A stretch of DNA of 64,000 nucleotides from Spirochaetia bacterium (GTDB lineage Bacteria; Spirochaetota; Spirochaetia; Treponematales; Treponemataceae), in the NCBI GenBank assembly GCA_900767955.1, contig CAAGBC010000037.1, positions 62,001 to 126,000 on the forward strand, read 5' to 3'. Position 1 is the first letter of the stretch, and each line of letters begins with the position of its first letter. The notes beneath the pieces were generated by a model. That model was not told the DNA's origin. It made no database searches and saw nothing but the letters and a program-made list of their open reading frames with translations. Below, in pieces: positions 9,878-18,443 of the stretch. The position numbers and the translations under genes were made by a program.

Positions 9878-10335
9878 TTTTTTTCCTCTTCTTTCTTTAT
9901 ATGCAAAGGTTCGTTGTTTTTATATTTATTAAGTTGGATAAGAATTTCATCTTTTGTCCAAGCTTTTCCGTTGTTTATTCCTGGACAAGACAAACCTTCT
10001 TCGTTCCACATTTCTTTGGAAGAAAGAATTCGTGACCAAAAAGGATATGTTGAACATTGTGTAGGTCTAGCTTCGTAAGCTGTACAACCATTATCCCACA
10101 ATATACAGTCGTAATTTTCCTTTTCTTTTAGGCACAAAACATATGTTCCATCATAATATGGAATTTTTCGACAAAATTTTTCAATAAATATTTCTTCAGT
10201 TAATTTAAACCATTGAGATAAGTTTGTCAAATCTGATTGTGATAAATATACAAAACCTGGTTCTTTTCCACAGCAACAAGAACATTGTTTACAGGAAAAA
10301 CATAGTCCATTTTCATAAAACATAGGCATAATCAT
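9874..10335 (-). CDS. YkgJ-family cysteine-cluster protein
   Basis: The product (153 residues) has the cysteine pattern of the zinc/iron-chelating YkgJ family: CFSCKQCSCCCG near the N-terminus, then CILWDNGCTAYEARPTQC and STYPFW. The family is assumed to bind a metal or iron-sulfur cluster; its role is unknown. It is the first gene of the mltG-dnaG-rpoD run. Three ATG codons lie within the first five (MIMPM), and none has a clear ribosome site, because the region just upstream is the T-rich tail of the tRNA terminator. Translation may start without a Shine-Dalgarno sequence. Confidence 0.85.
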   Translation of the reverse strand: MIMPMFYENGLCFSCKQCSCCCGKEPGFVYLSQSDLTNLSQWFKLTEEIFIEKFCRKIPYYDGTYVLCLKEKENYDCILWDNGCTAYEARPTQCSTYPFWSRILSSKEMWNEEGLSCPGINNGKAWTKDEILIQLNKYKNNEPLHIKKEEEKK

Positions 10336-10343
10336 TTATAAAT

Positions 10344-10377
10344 AAAAAAAGAGTTAGAACTTTTGTTTCTAACTCTT
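10344..10377 (-). terminator. Rho-independent terminator after tRNA-Thr/tRNA-Tyr
   Basis: On the minus strand an 11-bp stem AAGAGTTAGAA / TTCTAACTCTT with a 7-base loop is followed by TTTTTATT. It begins six bases after the tRNA-Tyr 3' end, so it ends the tRNA transcript and separates it from the YkgJ operon. Confidence 0.85.
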
Positions 10378-10382
10378 GCTAC

Positions 10383-10464
10383 TGGGGAGTGAAGGATTCG
10401 AACCTACGAAGGCAGAGCCAGCAGATTTACAGTCTGTCCCCTTTGACCACTCAGGAAACTCCCC
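10383..10464 (-). tRNA. tRNA-Tyr (GTA)
   Basis: This is an 82-base class II tRNA. The acceptor stem GGGGAGT pairs with ACTCCCC, the discriminator is A, the T-loop is GGTTCGAATCC, and a long variable arm is present. The anticodon loop CTGTAAA gives anticodon GTA at 10428-10430. CCA is not encoded. It is transcribed after tRNA-Thr, 8 bases away. Confidence 0.95.
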
Positions 10465-10472
10465 TTTATTTT

Positions 10473-10545
10473 AGCTGCTTGTAGGACTTGGACCCACGAC
10501 CCCGAGATTACAAATCACGTGCTCTACCAACTGAGCTAAAGCAGC
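10473..10545 (-). tRNA. tRNA-Thr (TGT)
   Basis: This is a 73-base tRNA. The acceptor stem GCTGCTT pairs with AAGCAGC, and the D arm GCTCAGTTGGTAGAGC is canonical. The anticodon loop TTTGTAA gives TGT. The anticodon stem CGTGA / TCTCG contains one T-T mismatch at the middle pair. The T arm GTGGGTCCAAGTCCTAC is one pair short of perfect. It is the first gene of a two-tRNA transcript. Confidence 0.92.
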
Positions 10546-10580
10546 ATTTGTTCTTTGGTGTTTTGCACCGAACAATTGTT

Positions 10581-10609
10581 ATATTAGTGTAAATGAAAAA
10601 AAGTGTCAA
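10581..10609 (-). promoter_or_regulatory. Sigma-70 promoter of the tRNA-Thr/tRNA-Tyr operon
   Basis: On the minus strand TTGACA (10604-10609) and TAATAT (10581-10586) are separated by exactly 17 bases. The predicted transcript start is about 28 bases before tRNA-Thr. The -35 is a perfect consensus match. Confidence 0.85.
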
Positions 10610-10617
10610 CAGCTTTT

Positions 10618-12186
10618 TTAAATTTTTTCAAAAAAAGATAAATATTTTTTTACGATTTCAGACCAAGCATAATTATCTTTTACATAGTTTGCTGCGAATA
10701 CAATCATTTGATTAATTTTATCTTTGTTTGTAATAAATTTGTTAGAAACATCAATTATTTTATTTTCAATAACATCTGGTGTATTTGGGTAATATGTAAA
10801 TCCTGTAGATTCATCAATTATTTTATTTAATCCACCTGTTCTATGAGCAATTGGTAATGTTCCATATATTTGAGATATAAAATCTTCTAAGCAACATGGT
10901 TCAAAGTGACTAGGAATTATACAAAAATCTGTTGTTGCTAAAACTAATCTTGCACAAGCTTGATTATATCCTTTTAAATATAAAATTTTTCCAGGATAAA
11001 CTTGGGTGAGTTTTTCAGTTTTGTATTCTAATTCTTTATCGCCCTGCCCCATAATTATCAGTCTAGAATTTTCATTAAAGTTGATTATTTTTCCTACAAC
11101 ATCTTCTAATAGATTTATACCTTTTTGATAAACAACTCTTCCATGATAAGAAAAATAGATAGCTTTACTTTCATCTTTTGGTTTTTCTATATAACCGTAT
11201 TTTACTAATTCATCAAAGTAAAAGTTATTTGATAAATTATCTTGTTCAATTTGAGACAGAAAGAATTCTCTACATTGGGTTTTGCCTTTTAATTGACCTG
11301 TTGTACAATCGAATTCGTACGGAAGTAAAGATTGTTTTTTATTTTTTGGATTGTATCGTTCAAAATCTATTCCGTTTGTTATTCCAAAAATTGGAATTTG
11401 TTTTTGGTAGAAGATATTTGCAAGACCATCTGTTATATCATTATTTTTTGGATTTGTTAATTCTTCTGCGTAATAGGAAGATACTGTTGTTAGTTTTGAA
11501 AATTGAGCAGCAATTAAAAAAGGTTCAATTCGGCCGTTGTTGTTTGAATTTTCTAATATAAAATTGTCTAAATGTGTGTAGTATTTTGCCTGTCCAAAAT
11601 CAATAAATTCATGATGATATGCGGGGCCTGCATTGTGAATTGTTACTACACATTTTGTGTTATTATACAATTCTGGATATTGATTTTTTGCGTATGCTGG
11701 CATAATTGCTGTTGACGCATCATGACAGTGTATTATGTCTGGTAATTCATTTGTATCAATAAATTTTCCGTATTCTGCAACAGCTTTTGATAATAATGTA
11801 TCAAGAAAAAGAGAATCTTTATGGCCAGTACCTTTTTTGTTTTCTGGATTAGCTTTTTCTTCTTCTTCTGTGTAAACATAAACTGCTTTTTTTTCTGAAA
11901 AACTTTTGTGATTTATAAATACTACTTTTACTTTTGTGTTTTTTAATGTTCCGCTGGAATAAGATATGTATTCTGGTTTGTCGCACATATCTATTTTTAC
12001 TTGTGGAATATTTTCTTCTTGATAATTTTCGATTGAATCAAAGTTTGTGCAACCAAATATTGGTGTAAATAAAGTAACTTCATTATTTTTGTTTGCAAAT
12101 TCTTGACACAAAGAGTGTGTTACATTTTTTACGCCACCAGCTTCTGCTAGTCCTGCACATTCCATGCTTACAACCCAAATTTTCAT
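10618..12186 (-). CDS. glgA: Glycogen/starch synthase-like glycosyltransferase (GT5)
   Basis: The protein (522 residues) matches the GT5 glycogen synthase layout: an N-terminal catalytic lobe starting KIWVVSMECAGLAEAGGVKN, the HCHDA motif in DIIHCHDASTAIMPAYA, TIHNAGPAYHHEF, ITNGIDFERYNP, and a C-terminal lobe with SYHGRVVYQKGINLL, FCIIPSHFEPCCLEDFISQ and YGTLPIAHRTGGL. This enzyme would extend alpha-1,4-glucan from ADP-glucose. The usual N-terminal KxGGL (lysine that contacts the ADP-glucose phosphate) is EAGGV here, so it is a divergent member and the donor sugar could differ. It is last in a run with chorismate mutase and a membrane protein; no other glycogen gene is in the window. Confidence 0.82.
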   Translation of the reverse strand: MKIWVVSMECAGLAEAGGVKNVTHSLCQEFANKNNEVTLFTPIFGCTNFDSIENYQEENIPQVKIDMCDKPEYISYSSGTLKNTKVKVVFINHKSFSEKKAVYVYTEEEEKANPENKKGTGHKDSLFLDTLLSKAVAEYGKFIDTNELPDIIHCHDASTAIMPAYAKNQYPELYNNTKCVVTIHNAGPAYHHEFIDFGQAKYYTHLDNFILENSNNNGRIEPFLIAAQFSKLTTVSSYYAEELTNPKNNDITDGLANIFYQKQIPIFGITNGIDFERYNPKNKKQSLLPYEFDCTTGQLKGKTQCREFFLSQIEQDNLSNNFYFDELVKYGYIEKPKDESKAIYFSYHGRVVYQKGINLLEDVVGKIINFNENSRLIIMGQGDKELEYKTEKLTQVYPGKILYLKGYNQACARLVLATTDFCIIPSHFEPCCLEDFISQIYGTLPIAHRTGGLNKIIDESTGFTYYPNTPDVIENKIIDVSNKFITNKDKINQMIVFAANYVKDNYAWSEIVKKYLSFFEKI

Positions 12187-12203
12187 AAATATCTCTCTGT
12201 TAT

Positions 12204-12587
12204 TTATTTTTTACAAAAGTCTGGGCGTAATTTTTCTGCACCATTTATATAAATATGTGTTACATCTTGATTTTTTTCAACATAAGTGGTGATTAATACT
12301 CTAATAACTTTTGGAAGTCCATTTTTGATATATGCTTCTTGGCTACAAAATAATGGTATTTTTGAAGATTCAATGTTAGAACCTGAAAAGCGCAATGCTG
12401 CACAGGGATTCATTTCATCTAAATCTTTTGTAAGTGTAAATTGCATAGAAACAACATTTTCTGATTTTAAGTTATTTTCAGCAAAAATTTTATTGCACAT
12501 TTCTACTGTTGCATTAGAAATTGATTCCTTTGTATTTTCAGCGCAAGTTGCACCTCTTATTGCTACTAATTTTAATTCATTTGACAT
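12204..12587 (-). CDS. aroH: Chorismate mutase, AroH type
   Basis: The enzyme converts chorismate to prephenate for phenylalanine and tyrosine synthesis. The product (127 residues, normal length for the monofunctional AroH fold) has the family landmarks: AIRGATCAENTKESI near the N-terminus with the active-site arginine, MQFTLTKDLDEMNPCAALR, PLFCSQEAYIKNGLP with the catalytic Glu after Cys, and IRVLITTY with the second arginine. It lies 17 bases before glgA and 3 bases after the upstream membrane protein, so it is in an operon, though the pathway link between these genes is unclear. Confidence 0.9.
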   Translation of the reverse strand: MSNELKLVAIRGATCAENTKESISNATVEMCNKIFAENNLKSENVVSMQFTLTKDLDEMNPCAALRFSGSNIESSKIPLFCSQEAYIKNGLPKVIRVLITTYVEKNQDVTHIYINGAEKLRPDFCKK

Positions 12588-12590
12588 TAT

Positions 12591-13289
12591 TTATTCTCCA
12601 ATTTGAGGTTTTTCTATAGATTCTGTATATGAATCAAAGTTTTTAATATATAAATTTCTTGCTTTTATATATAAATTGTAATCTGGCAATTTGCTATTCA
12701 TTATAAGAATAGAATCAAAAGTTAATTCAGGATATTGCTCTGTAATGTTTGATATTTTTATTAATTCTTGTGGTGAAATTGCTTCTGGTCTAAATGAAAT
12801 GTTGTTTTCTGAAGTTTCTAAACAATAGGAAGTGATTTTTTGAGTTGCTATTGCTACAGCATTGTTGATGTAATTTGATAAAGATGCTTGATCTGTAATA
12901 ATATTTTCTTTTAGTAATTTTAATGTATTTTCTGGCAGTACTTTTATAGTTATTGAAAAATTTAAATCATAGGAAAAATCTAGATTTTTATTATATGATG
13001 TTTGATATATTTCTCCATTTGGAAGGGTTCCTTTTACTTCTTTTGAAATAATATAAGGTTCTTGTGTAAACATTTTTAATTGCGCATTAGTTGGAATCAA
13101 AAATTCCCAATGCCAAGAAAATGTTCCTGGATAAATTGGTTTGTTATTTATTCCACTTGTTTTTGAAATAAGAATTCCAACATTGTTAGGTTCAATCTTA
13201 AATTGAGTCCATCCTATGAAAAAAACAAATCCTCCAAATGCGATTAGGATAAGTAAACACACTAAAAAAGATATTAATTTTTTTTTCAT
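12591..13289 (-). CDS. Membrane-anchored protein with SPFH/band 7-like beginning
   Basis: The product (232 residues) has a single N-terminal membrane segment at about residues 5-29, then a stretch resembling the start of SPFH/band 7 (prohibitin-like) domains: IEPNNVGILISKTSG, YPGTFSWHWEFLIPTNAQL, and LNFSITIKVLPENTLKLL followed by a helical region. It is shorter than full SPFH proteins. A periplasmic or membrane scaffold role is only an inference. It is the first gene before aroH and glgA and is divergent from a 124-residue membrane protein, with AAGGGGA as its ribosome site. Confidence 0.6.
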   Translation of the reverse strand: MKKKLISFLVCLLILIAFGGFVFFIGWTQFKIEPNNVGILISKTSGINNKPIYPGTFSWHWEFLIPTNAQLKMFTQEPYIISKEVKGTLPNGEIYQTSYNKNLDFSYDLNFSITIKVLPENTLKLLKENIITDQASLSNYINNAVAIATQKITSYCLETSENNISFRPEAISPQELIKISNITEQYPELTFDSILIMNSKLPDYNLYIKARNLYIKNFDSYTESIEKPQIGE

Positions 13290-13340
13290 AAAAGTCCCCT
13301 TGACTGTGAAATATATCTTTTTTAGTATATCATAGTCATT

Positions 13341-13715
13341 ATGGATACTTCAAGAAAAATCGAAAGTAAAAAAATTGTCACTTCTTCCCTATTTAAGCTT
13401 ACTTTAAGAACTTCTTTATTTTTGTTTTTATCTTTGATGGTTTTAATTTTATTATTTGTGGCAGGAAATTATCAAAAATTTCTTGATGTAAGCCAATCTT
13501 TTATATTAAAAATTTCATCAGTTGTGGCAGTTGCTTCTTGTTTTTTTTATGTGTTGGGAATTGTTCAGACTGTTATTCGTTTTTTTTCAAAACATGGAGA
13601 TTTTTCAAAAAAGACTTACATTATTTATTTTGTTGCTTATCTTATTGCGTTTTTAATATCATTAATTTGTATTGTTTTATTCCGAACAGTTGATATTCTT
13701 TCTACTGGTATTTAA
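13341..13715 (+). CDS. Small membrane protein of unknown function (124 aa)
   Basis: Three hydrophobic segments are visible, at about residues 23-45, 53-75 and 92-118, with a basic N-terminus. No family signature is recognisable. The gene overlaps the convergent thiamine diphosphokinase gene by four bases at its stop. Codon use is AT-rich like its neighbours. It could be a holin-like or transporter-accessory protein, but I have no support for either. Confidence 0.65.
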   Translation: MDTSRKIESKKIVTSSLFKLTLRTSLFLFLSLMVLILLFVAGNYQKFLDVSQSFILKISSVVAVASCFFYVLGIVQTVIRFFSKHGDFSKKTYIIYFVAYLIAFLISLICIVLFRTVDILSTGI

Positions 13716-14428
13716 TTTGTTATATCTAAAACATTTGCAAACAGCGGTACAATCAATAGAAAATTAATTCCCTTTATGTGTAGTTTTATTTGTTTTTGAT
13801 TTTGTTTTATTCTGTTGCTTAAACTTGGCATTCCTTTTTTTCTGAATAAATTTGATTCCCATTCAAGATTTTGTGAAATGATTTTTCCTTTTGTCCGTGA
13901 AGAACTTAATCTGGAAAATGAAATATTATCTTTTGGGGTTATGTTAGAAATTGTGTATTTATGATTTTTATTTAATAAATAAATTGCTTGTTCTTTGCAT
14001 AACCATAAGGAAGGCGCTTTTTTTTCGGAAAATAAATCATAAATTGCAATAAAATGATCAATTCTGCCTCCGTCTCCGCCTATTAATGTTACAAACGGTT
14101 TTTTATTTATTTTTTTTGCATATTCAAATGCTTCTTGAAGTGCAAGTTCTGTATCGGAATAATCTTTATCTGTGGGAAATTTTGATACTATATCAGGGTA
14201 TTTTTGCAAGATGTGCTTGTTGGAAATACTATCAAAATCACCAACTATCTTATTGGGTTTAAAAAAAGGAAATAATTTAGTATAATTTTCTAATGTATCA
14301 ATTCCTGAATCTGCAGCAATTATATATTCTGGCAACGGAAAATTCTGCCAAATATTTTTTGTTTCCTCTGGTTCTGGAAAAATGCCACCTGTAAAAATTG
14401 CAATGTGTATATATTGGTTTAAAATCAT
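13712..14428 (-). CDS. thiN: Thiamine diphosphokinase
   Basis: The enzyme makes thiamine diphosphate from thiamine and ATP. The product (238 residues) has the family motifs YIIAADSGIDTLENY, NKIVGDFDSIS, the KFPTDKDYSDTELALQEA block and LIGGDGGRIDHFIAIYDLF. The C-terminal half is the beta-rich thiamine-binding domain with FSRLSSSRTKGKIIS. It is divergent from cca with only 29 bases between them. No TPP riboswitch is visible nearby. Confidence 0.93.
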   Translation of the reverse strand: MILNQYIHIAIFTGGIFPEPEETKNIWQNFPLPEYIIAADSGIDTLENYTKLFPFFKPNKIVGDFDSISNKHILQKYPDIVSKFPTDKDYSDTELALQEAFEYAKKINKKPFVTLIGGDGGRIDHFIAIYDLFSEKKAPSLWLCKEQAIYLLNKNHKYTISNITPKDNISFSRLSSSRTKGKIISQNLEWESNLFRKKGMPSLSNRIKQNQKQIKLHIKGINFLLIVPLFANVLDITN

Positions 14429-14457
14429 AAATTACCCTTGTTGAAGGAAATAATATC

Positions 14458-15849
14458 ATGAATAAAATAAAAATTCCTGTAATTCTCAAAAAAATGAATA
14501 ATATTTTTGAAAAAAACGGTTTTAAGGCATACTTAGTTGGTGGTGCTGTTCGTGATATGTTTATGAATAAAGAAGCTTCTGATTGGGATGTTGCTACTGA
14601 TGCAACTCCTGAACAAGTTATTTCAGCTTTTAAAAAAGTTATTCCAACAGGAATTGCTCATGGAACTGTGACTGTTCATTTTATGGGCGAAGAAATTGAA
14701 GTAACAACATTCCGAATTGAACAAGGTTATTCAGACGGGCGTCATCCTGATAAAGTTTCATATGCTTCTGATATTGAAGAAGATTTGTCCCGTAGAGATT
14801 TTACAATGAATGCAATTGCTGTTTCCTTAAAAGATGGAAGCATTGTTGACCCGTTTAATGGAAAAGCTGATATAAAAAATAAAGTCATTCGTTCAGTAGG
14901 AAATCCATTGGAACGATTTAATGAAGATGGTTTAAGGCCTATTCGTGCAATAAGATTTGCTTCTCAGCTTGGTTTTGAAATTGAAACAAACACATTACAA
15001 GCAATTTCCAATGAAAAAGTATTGCAAAAAACATCAACTATTTCTATTGAACGATTTAGAGATGAATTAGTTAAATTATTAAAATCTCCAAAACCTTCTG
15101 TTGGTTTAAAGTTGCTTGAAAATACTAACATTATGAAGTTGTTTTTGCCAGAATTGTTAGAAGGTAGAAATTGTATTCAAAATGATGTTCGGGGCTATCA
15201 TGTTTTTGATGTTTTAGACCATAATTTTTATTCTTGTGACGGTGCGCCTGTTCATAAAGTAAATGTTCGTTTGGCAGCGTTATTACATGATATAGGAAAG
15301 CCTGCTTCTAAAGTTGTAAGAGTAACAGATGAAGGTGAAATTTATAATTTCTTTAGTCATGAAAAATATTCAGAAACTATTGCTAGAAAATTACTTACAA
15401 AATTGCGTTTTTCAAATAATGAAATAAATAATGTTTGTCATTTGATTGAAAATCATATGTTCCATTATGAAGAATCTTGGTCTGATGCCGCTATTAGAAG
15501 ATTTGTTGTTCGTGTAAAGCCAGAAAATATTGAAGATTTAATAGATTTGCGTTTGGCAGATATGTATGGAAAATATAATATGCCAATTCAAATTAAAGAA
15601 AGTAATGCTTGTGATTTATTAATTCAATTACAAGATAGAATTAAAAAAATCCAAGAAGAAAATTCTGCGTTTACATTAAAATCTCTTGCTGTAAGTGGTA
15701 AGGATTTAATGGAAATAGGAATTCCAAGTGGAAGAGTGATTGGAAAAATCTTGGATAGTTTATTGGAAACAGTTTTAGATGATCCAAAACAAAACAGCAA
15801 AGATGTATTATTAAATATTGCAAAAAATTTATATGAACAAATGAAATAA
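14458..15849 (+). CDS. cca: CCA tRNA nucleotidyltransferase with HD domain
   Basis: The enzyme adds CCA to tRNA 3' ends, which is needed because none of the tRNA genes in this window encodes CCA. The product (463 residues) has the class II nucleotidyltransferase head (KAYLVGGAVRDMFMNKEASD and WDVATDATPEQV), the DEDxxRRDFTMNAIA-like motif (DIEEDLSRRDFTMNAIAV), RPIRAIRFASQLGFEIE, then an HD domain (LAALLHDIGKPASKV). Whether it adds CCA alone, CC or A cannot be settled from sequence reading; no second such gene is in the window. Confidence 0.95.
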   Translation: MNKIKIPVILKKMNNIFEKNGFKAYLVGGAVRDMFMNKEASDWDVATDATPEQVISAFKKVIPTGIAHGTVTVHFMGEEIEVTTFRIEQGYSDGRHPDKVSYASDIEEDLSRRDFTMNAIAVSLKDGSIVDPFNGKADIKNKVIRSVGNPLERFNEDGLRPIRAIRFASQLGFEIETNTLQAISNEKVLQKTSTISIERFRDELVKLLKSPKPSVGLKLLENTNIMKLFLPELLEGRNCIQNDVRGYHVFDVLDHNFYSCDGAPVHKVNVRLAALLHDIGKPASKVVRVTDEGEIYNFFSHEKYSETIARKLLTKLRFSNNEINNVCHLIENHMFHYEESWSDAAIRRFVVRVKPENIEDLIDLRLADMYGKYNMPIQIKESNACDLLIQLQDRIKKIQEENSAFTLKSLAVSGKDLMEIGIPSGRVIGKILDSLLETVLDDPKQNSKDVLLNIAKNLYEQMK

Positions 15850-15892
15850 GCAAAAGACTGTTACTTTGAAAAACAAAATAACAGTCTTTTGC
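15850..15892. terminator. Bidirectional hairpin between convergent cca and trpS
   Basis: A perfect 14-bp inverted repeat (GCAAAAGACTGTTA / TAACAGTCTTTTGC) has a 15-base loop. It starts right after the cca stop codon and can serve both convergent genes. The T tract on either strand lies within the stem rather than after it. Confidence 0.7.
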
Positions 15893-15918
15893 TTAATCTG
15901 TAATATTTAATTTTGCAA

Positions 15919-16998
15919 TTAAATTACCATATTCATTACTTCACGAACTTCATCAAGTGTCTTGATAGCAATTTCTCTTGCTTTTGATACTCCATCACGA
16001 AGAACTTGCTGAATATATGCAGGTTCAGCTTCTAATTCTTTGCGTCTTTGACGAAGTGGTCTCAATGCTTCGTTTAGAGCAATTGTTAATTCATTTTTAA
16101 GCATTCCACCACCACCGTTTCCAATGCGGGAAGCAACTGCTTCTGGTTCTTCTTTTGTACATAAAGAAATAAGCATAAGAAGATTAGCAACTTCTGGACG
16201 ATTTATAGGGTCGTATGTGATATTTCTGTCACCGTCAGTTTTTGCTTTTTTAATTAATGCTGCTGTTTCATCCTCTGTTGCGCTTAACATAATTGCATTT
16301 CCGCGACTTTTGCTCATCTTTTGACTGCCGTCTAATCCCATAATGTGAGGAGTTTTACTTAAAAGAACATTTGGTTCTGGGAAAATAGGTTCTCTTCCTT
16401 TACAGAATTTTTCATTAAAGCGTCTTGCAATTGTTCTTGCCATTTCAATATGTGGAAGTTGGTCTTTTCCTGCAGGAACAACATTTCCTTTACAGAATAA
16501 AATATCAACAGCTTGGTGAACTGGGTAAGTATACATTCCTGCATTTACACTTTTTAATCCTGCTGCTTGAATTTCTTCTTTAACTGTAGGATTTCTACTA
16601 AGTTCAGCATTAGAAACTAATGTCAAAAATGGAACCATTAATTGATTAGCTTCTGGAATATAACTGTGGGGATAAATTATTACATTTTCACTAGGTTCAA
16701 TTCCTGCAGCTAAATAGTCAATTACAAGTTGTTTTGTATTTTGGCTTATTTCATTAAAAGCATCGTGGTCTGTAAGAACTTGATAATCTGCAATAAGAAT
16801 CATTGTAGGAACACCTAATTTAGAAAGGCGAACGCGATTCTGCAAAGAACCAAAATAATGTCCTATATGAAGACGCCCAGTTGGTCTATCTCCTGTTAAA
16901 ACTCTGTATTTTGATGGATTTTTTTCAATATCAATTTCAATTTTTTTACTAACTTCAACAGCTGCTTCATAAGTTCCGCTAGAATGTGTTTCTGACAT
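15919..16998 (-). CDS. trpS: Tryptophan--tRNA ligase
   Basis: TrpS charges tRNA-Trp. The product (359 residues) has the HIGH-type motif in GDRPTGRLHIGHYFGSLQN, the KMSKS motif in GSQKMSKSRGNAIMLS, and family markers ILIADYQVLTDH and GKDQLPHIEMARTIA. It has a 20-residue N-terminal extension before the first strand (SETHSSGTYEAAVEVSKK), which is somewhat longer than in shorter bacterial TrpS. It is divergent from folC. Confidence 0.96.
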   Translation of the reverse strand: MSETHSSGTYEAAVEVSKKIEIDIEKNPSKYRVLTGDRPTGRLHIGHYFGSLQNRVRLSKLGVPTMILIADYQVLTDHDAFNEISQNTKQLVIDYLAAGIEPSENVIIYPHSYIPEANQLMVPFLTLVSNAELSRNPTVKEEIQAAGLKSVNAGMYTYPVHQAVDILFCKGNVVPAGKDQLPHIEMARTIARRFNEKFCKGREPIFPEPNVLLSKTPHIMGLDGSQKMSKSRGNAIMLSATEDETAALIKKAKTDGDRNITYDPINRPEVANLLMLISLCTKEEPEAVASRIGNGGGGMLKNELTIALNEALRPLRQRRKELEAEPAYIQQVLRDGVSKAREIAIKTLDEVREVMNMVI

Positions 16999-17120
16999 AA
17001 AAACCTCTTTATTTTATCTGTCTCTTAAAAATATGAAAATAATTTTATATTAAATTTTAATTTTATTCTACATTTTTGTTTACTATTGAGATAAATAGAT
17101 AAAAATCGTATATTTTTTTT

Positions 17121-18437
17121 ATGAAACTTGCAGATTTTGAAGATTGGCTTAATAATTTCTTAAATTTTGAAAAAACACAGAAAAAAAATATATTTTGGCT
17201 TGAAACAATGAATTTTTTGTGTGAAAAATTTAATAATCCGCAAAATGAAATTCCTTGTGTTCATATTGCAGGTTCCAAAGGAAAAGGTTCTACAAGTGTA
17301 ATGATTGCAAGTATTTTGGAAGAAGCTGGTTATAAATGTGGAATTTACACTTCTCCTCATATAATTGATTTTAGAGAAAGAATAAAAAGGCCTTTTTGTT
17401 TTTTTGAAGATTGGGTGTACGAACAAGCTGCTGATGAATTAGTTTTGGGAATTGAATCAATTTTGCCAGAGGAACTTCCGGGGCAAAGAGCTATTACTTG
17501 GTTTGAATTAGTAACAGTTTATTCATTTTTATGTTTCAAGATTGCAAAAGTTGATTATGTTGTATACGAAGTTGGTTTAGGTGGCAGGTTAGATTCAACA
17601 AATGTTGTTACGCCACTTTTAAGTTGTATTATGCCAATTGAACTTGAACATACTGAATTTTTAGGAAATACAGTTGAATTAATTGCAGAAGAAAAAGCTG
17701 GTATCATAAAAAAAGATATTCCTGTTTTGATTTCATTTCAAAAATACGAAAATGTCTGTGAAGTTTTTGTAAAAAAGTGTAAAAATGTTGAAACGAAGTA
17801 TACTTTTTTAGATACTTTAATAAATAAAATTGATTTTTCTTTTGATAATGCAAGGATGAATTTGACCTTTTCTTCTAATTTGTTTTTGCGTGAAATAAAA
17901 ACTTCTTTAAAATTATTAGGAAAAGTTCAAGCTGAAAACGCTTGTTTTGCTTCTTGTGCTGTAAAATTAATAAATTCAAATATTTCTGAAAAAACTATTG
18001 AAGATGGTTTATCTAAAGCTTATATTTCTGGCCGTTATGAATTAATTGATTATAATGGAATTCCTATTGTACTTGATGGAGCTCATACTCCTAATAGCAT
18101 AAGAAATACTGTAGAAACTACAAAAAAAATATTCCCAGATTGGAATATAACGCTTTTGTTTGGCTGTGCTTCTGATAAAGATATAAAAGATATAATTCCC
18201 CTTTTTGCTGGTTTTGTTTCAGAAGTTGTTATTACAAAACCTAATTTTTCAAGAGCTATTGAATTGGAAAAATTACAAACAATGTTTAATCAATTAGATA
18301 TTGCTTGCAAAGTTTTTGAAAATTCTATAGACGCAATAAATACGATATTGAGTAAAACTAAAGCTGATAAAAATTTAGTTCTTGTTACAGGTTCCTTTTA
18401 TTTAGTGTCAGATGTGGTGTCTCAATTAAGTGTGTAA
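17121..18437 (+). CDS. folC: Folylpolyglutamate/dihydrofolate synthase (Mur ligase family)
   Basis: FolC adds glutamate to folates. The product (438 residues) carries the P-loop HIAGSKGKGSTSVMIASILE, GIYTSPHIIDFRERI, the VYEVGLGGRLDSTNVV motif, and the C-terminal ligase domain with YNGIPIVLDGAHTPNSIRNT and LLFGCASDKDIKDI. The whole order is typical of bacterial FolC. It converges on alr, with a 6-base gap between stop codons. Whether it also has dihydrofolate synthase activity cannot be told. Confidence 0.93.
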   Translation: MKLADFEDWLNNFLNFEKTQKKNIFWLETMNFLCEKFNNPQNEIPCVHIAGSKGKGSTSVMIASILEEAGYKCGIYTSPHIIDFRERIKRPFCFFEDWVYEQAADELVLGIESILPEELPGQRAITWFELVTVYSFLCFKIAKVDYVVYEVGLGGRLDSTNVVTPLLSCIMPIELEHTEFLGNTVELIAEEKAGIIKKDIPVLISFQKYENVCEVFVKKCKNVETKYTFLDTLINKIDFSFDNARMNLTFSSNLFLREIKTSLKLLGKVQAENACFASCAVKLINSNISEKTIEDGLSKAYISGRYELIDYNGIPIVLDGAHTPNSIRNTVETTKKIFPDWNITLLFGCASDKDIKDIIPLFAGFVSEVVITKPNFSRAIELEKLQTMFNQLDIACKVFENSIDAINTILSKTKADKNLVLVTGSFYLVSDVVSQLSV

Positions 18438-18443
18438 AAATTA

